This document shows positions 56,952 through 64,000 of a stretch of DNA of 64,000 bases, piece after piece. The DNA lies in NCBI GenBank assembly GCA_037074585.1, contig CM073493.1, forward strand, positions 36,605,501 through 36,669,500. Reading direction: 5' to 3'. The notes beneath the pieces were generated by a model that saw nothing but the letters and a program-made list of their open reading frames with translations, was not told the origin of the DNA and searched no databases. This DNA is from Biancaea sappan. Lineage: Eukaryota > Streptophyta > Magnoliopsida > Fabales > Fabaceae. A program made the position numbers and the translations under genes. The first letter of the stretch is position 1. Every line of letters starts with the position of its first letter.

Positions 56952-58437
56952 ATGAGAAGGTCTCATAACGTGGACTTATGACCTTTTGATCTTGAAATTG
57001 ATAGGACCTTCCATAGACTAGTAAGAAGCAATAGCATTAGGACTAGTATAGTTTTTGAACTTCTTGCTGAAATTGTTGATTTTGCTGTCAATAGTGTAGA
57101 AGTAGAGTCAGAGTCAGAGTCTGATATTGTGTTAGAATCAATTGATTCTGAGTCAGCTGGGATAACTGGGATGGATAATCAAAATGCACAAATGCCTCAA
57201 AATAGGAGTGAACAATCCATTAAGGAGTTGATTGCACCTGATGTGCATTATCAACCATTGTGCATAAATTATCCTGAGTTGGATGCTAATTTTGAACTGA
57301 AATCTAGTCTAATCCACTTGCTGCCTAAGTTTCATGGTCTTCTAGGAGAAGATCTACACAAGCACTTGAAGGAATTTCATGTTGTCTGCTCTACCATGAG
57401 ACCACATGGAGTTAGAGAAGAACAGATCAAATTGATAGCCTTCCCCTTCTCTTTGGATGGGGCAACCAAAGATTGGCTCTACTACCTGCCAACTGCCTTG
57501 ATCACAAGATGGGATGAATTTAAGAAAATGTTCCTAGAGAAGTTCTTTCCAGCCTCCAGAACAACAGCAATCAGGAAAGATATCAGTGGGATTAGACAAA
57601 CAGGTGGTGAAACTTTGCATGAGAATTGGGAGAGATTCAAGAAGCTGTGTTCAAGTTGTCCAAACCATCAAATTTCAGAGCAGCTTCTCATCCAGTATTT
57701 CTATGAGGGATTATTGACTATGGATAGATATACAGTTGATGTAGCTACTGGTGGGGCATTAGTGGACAAGACCCCTACTGCAGCCAACGAATTATTGGCC
57801 AAGATGGCCTAAAATGCACACTAGTTTGGCACTAGACTGAATGAACCAGTGGTAGTTACTGTCAATGAAGTGAGGATACCTCCCATGGAGCAACAAAGGA
57901 TAGAAAATAAATTGGAAGAGTTAGCTTGAATGGTGAGGCAATTGGTATTAAATCAGAAAACACAATAACCAGCTCTTCATTCTCCTTCAGTTTGTGGTAT
58001 TTATGCCTTGAATACCCACCATACTGATCAATACCCTTAACTGCAAGAGACCTCAACTAAGTCATATGCTGGCATATTCCCTAGTAGACCCATGCAACCA
58101 CAACAACAGAGATATGACCCATATTCCTCCACCTACAACCCTGGGTAGCGTGATCATCCAGCCTTCAAGTATGGAAATACCTCAAATCCAAATCCCCCTC
58201 CTTACCAGCCACCCCATGTAAGATACAACCAACCTGAACCTAGCCATGTACCCCCTTCAGTACCCAAGAAGCCTGAGACTAGTTTGGAAGATTTAATGAA
58301 ACAACTAACTGCCAACACCCTTCAGTTTCAGCAGAGAATAGAAACAAATATATAGAATTTAGAAACTAAGATTGGTTAATTAGCCATAACAATCAATGAG
58401 ATGAAAAGTTAAGGTTCAGGGAGTTTACCATCTCAAC
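56952..58437 (+). pseudogene. Athila gag
   Basis: ATG at 56952 opens MRRSHNVDL, meets TGA at 56979-56981, and continues in the same frame (PFDLEIDRTFHRLVRS..) through an acidic SESESD stretch to a clean frame ending at 57812. That part carries the Retrotrans_gag domain: FPFSLDGATKDWLYYLP, WDEFKKMFLEKFFP, GGETLHENWERFKKLCSSCP, LIQYFYEGL. Beyond 57812 the frame continues with about seven stops through a Pro/Gln-rich region (NPNPPPYQPPHVRYNQ) to about 58437. No zinc knuckle was seen, as is usual for Athila. Inactive. Confidence 0.85.
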
Positions 58438-58439
58438 TA

Positions 58440-59837
58440 GTGATCAATCCAAGAGGCAATGTTATTGTCATCATTTTGAGGAGTGGCAACCAAGTAGATG
58501 GTCTACCTCTAGAATATAAACCAGCAAAGTTAGATGTGCAGCAAAGTGCTTCTTTATCCTCATACAATGAGCAAAATAAAAAGGATGAAGAAGTGGTTCA
58601 GAGAATACCTCTCCCTTTCCCCACTAGACAAACTCAATTAAGGAAAGCTTCTGAATCTGACATGGATAAAGAGATCATAGAGACCTTCAGAAAAATAGAG
58701 GTCAACATTCCACTTTTGGAAGTAATTAAGCAAATTCCCAAGTATGCCAAGTTCCTCAAAGAGTTGTGCACTCATAAGAGGCGTTTAAGGGGCAATGAGA
58801 GAGTGAATTTTGGGAGGAATGTTTTTGCACTCATCTAGCCACCCATGCCACCCAAGTGTAAAGATCTTGGAAATTTCACAATCCCTTGCACAATAGGCAA
58901 TATGGAGTTCTCCAATGCTATGCTGGATTTGGGAGCCTCAACCAATGTCATGCCTAAATTAGTGTACTCAAGCCTTAAGATTAGTGTCCTTTCACCAACT
59001 GGAGTGATTGTCCAACTTGCCAACAGAAGCACAGCACACCTAGCAGGAGTTCTGGAAGATGTCTTGGTAAGAGTTAAAGATTTAATCTTTCCTACTGATT
59101 TTTACATGCTAGATATGGAATAACACTCCTGGTCATGCACCATTGATACTTGGTAGGCCTTTTTTGAAAACTACAAGGACCATTATCAATGTGCATGAAG
59201 GGACTTTGTCCATGGAGTTTGCTGGTAGCAAGATTAACTTTAATATTTTAGATGCCATGAAGCATCCTATGGAAAATCATTCCAATGTGCATGTGGTTAA
59301 TTTTCTAGATTATTTGGTTGATGAGGCATGTGATGAATTCCAAGCTGATTTAATTTCTAATTTTCTTGACTTCTCTGATTTAGTTCATGCCTTTGAGTGC
59401 AATTGTGCTGCTGGTTCTAAGTTTTGTCATGCTTGTGCTGAAATTGAGAATTTTTTAAGTCTTGAAAATTCTGAGTTGTAATCTGATTCTGTCATTTCCT
59501 CTAGCTTAGACTTTGATTCTGTTTCTGTTTCTGTTTTAGGTAGTTGTAGTTTTAGTAGTAGTGATTTAAACTGTAATGTTGTACATTCTTCACCTCTTTC
59601 TTTTTGTGCTGCTGACCCTTCCTCCTCTTTAGCCAAGGATTCTATCTTTGAGCAATCTAAATTTGTAGGTGCCTCTTTGGATGTGATTCCACAAAAATTG
59701 ATTCCATCCTCCATCCAACCACCTGCATTGGAGTTGAAGGCTCTACCAGAAAACCTCAAGTATGCTTTCTTGGAAGTAGGAGACCAACTTCCAGTGATTG
59801 TAGCCAACAATCTAAAGCCTGCCAAGAAGAAAAATTG
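58440..59837 (+). pseudogene. Athila protease and linker to RT
   Basis: 58440-58838 is the gag-protease linker (IILRSGNQVDG.., IPLPFPTRQTQLRK), ending in TAG at 58836-58838. The same frame continues with MPPKCKDLGNFTIPCTIGN and the protease active-site block MLDLGASTNVMPK (58845-59123). This has D-L-G-A-S in place of D-S-G-A/T, as is common in the Athila lineage. A frameshift near 59120 leads to the MILGRPFLKTTRTIINVHEG segment (59143-59481). A Ser/Asp-rich linker with one stop follows to 59837, ending LENLKYAF-like and VIVANNL. Positions and motifs agree with Athila. Confidence 0.82.
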
Positions 59838-60884
59838 ATAAATTTGTTGAAGAAGAACAAGAAGGCAATTGGGTGGACTCTAGCAGACATTCCTGGGATT
59901 AGTCCTTCGGTGTGCATGCACTACATTCTTCTTGAAGAAGAGATGAAACTAGTGAGAAAACCCCAAAAAAGACTCAACCCCTTGATTCTTGACGTGGTCA
60001 AGAAGGAAGTAAGTAAGCTTCTTCAAGTTGGCATTATTTATCCTATCTCTGATAGTAAGTGGGTGAGTCTGGTATAAGTAGTGCCAAAGAAAACTGGGGT
60101 AACTGTTATAGCAAACGAAAACAATGAGTTAGTACCCACTAGAGTTCAAAATAGTTGGCGTGTTTACATTGATCATAGAAAGTTGAATCAAGCTACTAGA
60201 AAAGACCATTTTCCTCTTCCTTTTATTGATCAAATACTTGAGAGACTTACTGGAAAGTCTCACTACTATTTTCTTGATGGTTTTTCTATATATTTCCAAA
60301 TTCATATTGCCTCCGAAGATCAGGAGAAGACCACCTTTACCTGTCCCTTTGGCACTTTTGCTTATAGATGCATGCCTTTTGGTCTCTGCAATGTACCTGG
60401 CACTTTTCAAAGATGCAAGAGAAGTATATTTTCTGAATTGTTAGAGGATTGCATGGAAGTATTCATGGATGATTTTTCTGTTTATGGAGATTCATTTGAT
60501 GCATGCTTGAAAAATTTGGAGAGTGTACTTGAGAGATGCATAGAAAAGAATTTGGTTTTGAATTTTGAGAAATGCCATCTCATGGTAGAGCAAGGGATAG
60601 TTCTAGGCTACGTAGTGTCATCTCGTGGCATAGAAGTAGATAAAGCTAAAGTTGATGTTATCTCCTATTTGCCTTACCCCGCTTCTGTGCGGGAAGTTCG
60701 TTCTTTTCATGGCCATGCAGGATTCTATAGGAGATTCATCAAGGATTTCAATCAAATCGCTCTACCTCTATCCAAACTCCTCCAAAAAGATACTGATTTT
60801 ATTTTTGATGATGCTTGTAGGTTAGCATTTGATGAGTTGAAGAAGCAACTCACTTCCCTTCCTATCATCCAACCTCCACGGTGA
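59835..60884 (+). pseudogene. Athila reverse transcriptase
   Basis: Reading begins with KNKKAIGWTLADIPGISPSV and CMHYILLEEEMK, has TAA at 60075-60077, and then continues in frame (60081-60884). Motifs seen: VPTRVQNSWRVYIDHRKLN, FPLPFIDQILERL, LDGFSIYFQIHIASEDQEKT, TFTCPFGTFAYRCMPFGLCN, catalytic EVFMDDFSVYG, and GYVVSSRGIEVDKAKVDVI. In the LDGFSIYFQI block the usual Gly is Ile. Both catalytic Asp of FMDD are intact. A TGA at 60882-60884 ends the frame just before RNase H. Frameshift near 59835 relative to the linker. Confidence 0.9.
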
Positions 60885-63149
60885 GAGCTCCCCTTTGAGC
60901 TTATGTGTGATGCCTCGAATTATGCTGTGGGAGCGGTACTTTCGCAAAGAGTAGAGAGGAAATTGCATGTCATAGCTTATGCTTCTCGCACCCTTGATTC
61001 AACTCAATCAAATTACACAACCACAGAAAAAGAATTTTAAGCAATTGTCTTTGCTTTGGATAAATTTAGATCATATTTGCTTGGCTCTAAAGTGATTGTG
61101 TTTTCTGACCATGCAACATTGAGATATTTGCCGAAGAAGCCGAATGCAAAGCCGAGATTGATTAGATGGATGCTACTTCTTGATAACATGCAATTGTTCA
61201 TATATTTATTCTAGCCCTTTTTTGCATTTTGATTTTTGCCAAAACTCTAGTTTTATAATGTTTTGAATTATTGTGGGTGAAAGTTAATTTAGATTTATGT
61301 GCTTTAATTCCATAATTTTACTCCAAAATGGTTCATTTATGTGTTTTACAGAGTTTAGAGGCACCTGGGCTCGAGCCAGACAAGAAACAAAGCAATAGAG
61401 AGTAAATCAGAAATGCTAAAAAAATGGCCTGGCATCCGGTGCCAGGAAGCCAGCGGTCGGCCAGAACATTTTTTAAGTCCACGTTAGCAAGCATTGTGGC
61501 TAAGAGCTAAGTGAAAAATTAGGTTAACCAACACCCAACGCTGGGATCACAGCGCCCGGCACTAGCGCCATAGAGAACCACTATAAATGTGATTTTTAGG
61601 TTAGAATAGAAGAGACTTTTACTCCAGACTTCAGACTTGCAGCTGCTGTAGATAGAGGTGACTTCCAGAGCTCGGTTTGAGGGAAAGCCTTCCTACTTGG
61701 GAATGGCTCTCCTTCTCCCATTTTCTCCCCTTTTCTTCCATTTTCCTTTATAGTTTGTTAGTTTTCTGTTGTATTTTGCAGATTTCTGTCATGTTTATCT
61801 TTTCTTCCATGTAAATTTCTGAGTTTAAGGATTGATTAAGTTTGGTTTTATGAAGCTTTATTGTTGAACATATTCAATTTTAATGCATTTTCGTTTAATG
61901 GTATTCTTCCTCTTGAATGCTTGATTAACCTTAAATGAGTTTGGGATTTTGATGTCTATGCTAGATCTAGCTGGATATTAAGCTTGACCTTGTAATTTCC
62001 ACTATAAATCAGATTATCTAGATATAGATAGTTTTATTTATGTGGCTTGAATAATTTTCTTGAGCTTCATTATTTAATTGAATGGTTGTTCTAAGATTTT
62101 AGTCAATTATTTTAGTTAAATTAGATTGTAATTTCAAGGTTTTAGATTCAATCATATTTTAGAAAATTGGCCAACATTGAATGGATTGTAATTTAATTGA
62201 ATTGTTCGTCTATGATTCAAAGATTAATTTGTCTATGAATTAATTGGATTAGACCAAACGAAATCAATCCCATTTTCTGGTGTGATCAGTCATTTGATGA
62301 AATGGAAATTGTACTTTAATTCATTTGAACCAATGAGTATTTTCTTGGCCAAAGTTCTGTTTTATTTATTGTCCTATGAAGCTTGTTATTTATACATATA
62401 TGCGATTGCTATGTATTTGTAACAAGTTGGACAAGAGATAGCATGTCATATGCGATTGCAGGGCATTGATGTGATTAGGACTTGATCGGATTATATTTGA
62501 GTTATAGATTAGTGAAGATCTTCATAACTATAATTTTAATATAATTTAGTCTTAGACGATTTTCTAAGAATTTTAGATTGAAAATTACATAATAGAATTA
62601 GCCAAGAATATTCAAAGGAAAGGATGATGATGTACAAATCCATGGAATTTGTGACCAGTTGCACATCTTTAGTCTGTTTTGTTTTCTGTTTAGTTATTTA
62701 AATTTTTGTTATCTATATTGCATTGTTTCAATCATCACCCCCCCTTTTATGTAATTTCTGCAATTTCCTTCATAAGTCTTAATAGAATTTCACTTAGCCT
62801 AATTGAATTTTATTTGATACCTCAATCTCTGTGGGACGATACTCTACTTATCACTTTATTACTTGTTGCAACCCAGTATACTTGCTGGAATATTTTATGT
62901 GCTATAAATTATACGCATCACTTCTCCAAGAATTTGATGTGGAAATCAAAGAGAAGAGTAGAGCGGAGAATGTAGTAGCGGATCATTTGAGTAGGCTTTC
63001 GGAGCTTCCTTTGGAGCATCTCCCTATTAGAGATAACTTTCCAGATGAGTGTTTTTCCCTTTTGCATGGTACTAGTGAGCCTCGGTATGCTGATTTAGTA
63101 AATTATTTTGTTGCATCTGAATTACCTGCATATAAAACAAACATCAATT
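60885..63149 (+). pseudogene. Athila RNase H, split by a solo LTR
   Basis: The first half (60885-61180) reads FELMCDASNYAVGAVLSQRV, HVIAYASRTLDSTQSNYTTT, one TAA near 61038, KFRSYLLGSKVIVFSDHATL and RLIRWMLLL. The second half resumes after the insertion at 62926: QEFDVEIKEKSRAENVVADH LSRL.., continuing to 63149. The catalytic first Asp (CDAS) and the SDH Asp are present. The nested LTR separates the last strand from the linker to integrase. Confidence 0.85.
61181..62920. mobile_element. Solo LTR (1,740 bp) with TSD CTTCT, Athila-like
   Basis: Starts TGATAACATGCAATTG and ends TTATACGCATCA. CTTCT flanks it at 61176-61180 and 62921-62925. The end region CTGTGGGACGATACTCTACT is typical of Athila/Tat LTR 3' parts, which suggests plus orientation. 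A GC-richer patch (61420-61570) contains CGGTGCCAGGAAGCCAGCGG. No coding sequence; the frames at 62706-62975 are LTR or LTR-RNase H junction. Confidence 0.92.
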
Positions 63150-64000
63150 GAATAAATTAAAAAGTGAAGCTAGGTACTATATATAGGATGACCCTTATTT
63201 CTGGAAGATTTGTAGTGATCAAATTATTAGGAGATGTGTTCCCAATCATGAATTTGGATATGTGTTGAATTTCTGTCATACTCTTGCATGTGGTGGACAC
63301 TTTGGTCCCCAAAGAACAGCTAAGAAAGTGTTAGATTTTGGTTTATATTGGCCTACTTTGTTTAGGGATGCCTATGATTTCTATAAAAGTTGTTCTAGGT
63401 GTCAAAGAATTGGAAATGTGTCTAGAAGAAATGAGATGCCTCAACAACATCTTCTCTTTTATGATATTTTTGATGTTTGGGGTATAGACTTTATGAGTCC
63501 TTTTCCAGTTTCATTTGGCTTTATGTATATTCTAGTTGCTGTAGATTATGTGTCGAAGTGGGTGGAAGCTAAAGCCACCCGAACTGATGATTCTTCTGTT
63601 GTTGTAGATTTTCTTCGTTCACATGTCTTCTGCAGATTCGGTGTCCCCATGGCCATAATTAGTGATCAAGGATCACACTTTTGCAACAGAAACATGCAAG
63701 GGTTGTTGAAGAAATATGGGGTGGTGCACAAAACTTCTACACCTTACCATCCCCAAACCAATGGGCAAGCGGAAGTCTCCAACCAAGAGATAAAGCACAT
63801 ATTAGAGAAAACTGTGTAGTCCAATAGAAAAGGTTGGAGTAAGAGGCTTGATGAAGCACTTTGGGCCTATAGAATTGCTTTCAAGACTCCCATCTGCATG
63901 TATCCATACCGCTTGGTATTTGGTAAAGCATGTCACATGCCGGTGGAGATTGAACACAAGGCATATTGGGCGGTTAAGCAATGCAATATGGACATGACCC
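63150..64000 (+). pseudogene. Athila integrase, N-terminal zinc and catalytic core, incomplete at window edge
   Basis: After stops and a frame change at 63149-63261, a clean 185-codon frame (63262-63819) contains the HHCC zinc motif (CHTLACGGHFGPQRTAKKVL .. SCSRCQRIGN). It also has the catalytic DDE core: WGIDFMSPFP, IISDQGSHFCNR, and HPQTNGQAEVSNQEIK with the Glu. A TAG at 63817-63819 interrupts it. The frame then resumes (RKGWSKRLDEALWAYRIAFK, YRLVFGKACHMPVEIEHKAY) to the window end. Catalytic residues look intact, but the stop truncates the protein. Confidence 0.9.

Larger units (their letters stand above)
56388..64000 (+). mobile_element. Athila-type Ty3/Gypsy element lacking its 5' LTR
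   Basis: Begins at the PBS (56389-56406) and follows with leader, gag, protease, RT, RNase H and integrase in Ty3/Gypsy order to the window edge. The RT (VFMDDFSVYG) and the PBS are of Athila type. A solo LTR is nested in RNase H (61181-62920). Multiple stops and frameshifts make it defective. The 3' LTR, and the envelope-like region often present in Athila, would lie beyond the window. Confidence 0.85.

Noticed and set aside
59427..59825. 132-codon minus-strand frame
   Set aside because: Antisense of the Athila protease-RT linker; no domain of its own.
60129..60410. 93-codon minus-strand frame
   Set aside because: Shadow of the Athila RT on the opposite strand.

Overview
The window is nuclear DNA of a flowering plant, probably a dicot with a large, repeat-rich genome. 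It is AT-rich and has no bacterial-type gene organisation, rRNA, tRNA or CRISPR that I could recognise. Nearly everything identifiable is transposable-element DNA: Ty1/Copia, Ty3/Gypsy (chromovirus-like and Athila-like), an RTE-type LINE, a long-TIR Mutator-like element, MITE-like pieces, and many LTRs without internal regions. No intact host gene could be supported. Two short stretches (14340-14942 and 44327-44640) look like 5' ends of minus-strand host transcription units, but only weakly.

Layout. 1-4140: two Copia elements of one family, both on the minus strand. The second is complete from LTR to LTR with a CTAAT target-site duplication (TSD), has lost gag, protease and half of integrase, and carries a 5'-truncated RTE LINE in its 3' LTR. 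4313-6279: a Gypsy element reduced to gag plus the last codons of pol. 7679-11504: a back-to-back pair of broken Copia elements (minus then plus) with a scrap of a third Copia RT at the joint; the plus-strand one carries a 32-bp RTE insertion. 7220-7670 and 11510-13400: a degenerate, unnamed repeat split by those Copias. 14943-16137: a 1.2-kb near-palindromic Mutator-like element with a 9-bp TSD. 16150-24220: MITE-like pieces and LTR-derived DNA. 24225-26043: a solo LTR with TSD TCTTG. 25429-31534: a nearly perfect 3.05-kb tandem duplication. 31916-35286: a Copia truncated at its 5' end. 35936-44065: large Gypsy LTRs in inverted orientation, with a 545-bp tandem duplication. 44066-48720: the least repeat-like stretch. 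48720-50834: Athila gag scrap and LTR-like DNA. 50835-64000: a chimeric Gypsy locus.

The chimeric locus is the most interesting object. A chromovirus-like 5' LTR, gag and protease run into the primer binding site of an Athila element through a 6-bp shared TTGGCG. The Athila then continues through gag, protease, RT, RNase H and integrase to the window edge. Two solo LTRs with exact 5-bp TSDs (GATGT and CTTCT) are nested in these coding regions. All coding regions carry stops or frameshifts, so the elements appear dead, though they could be mobilised in trans in principle. The locus is best read as an accumulation of nested insertions, internal deletions, LTR-LTR recombination and recent tandem duplication. 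I did not find a convincing new biological system.
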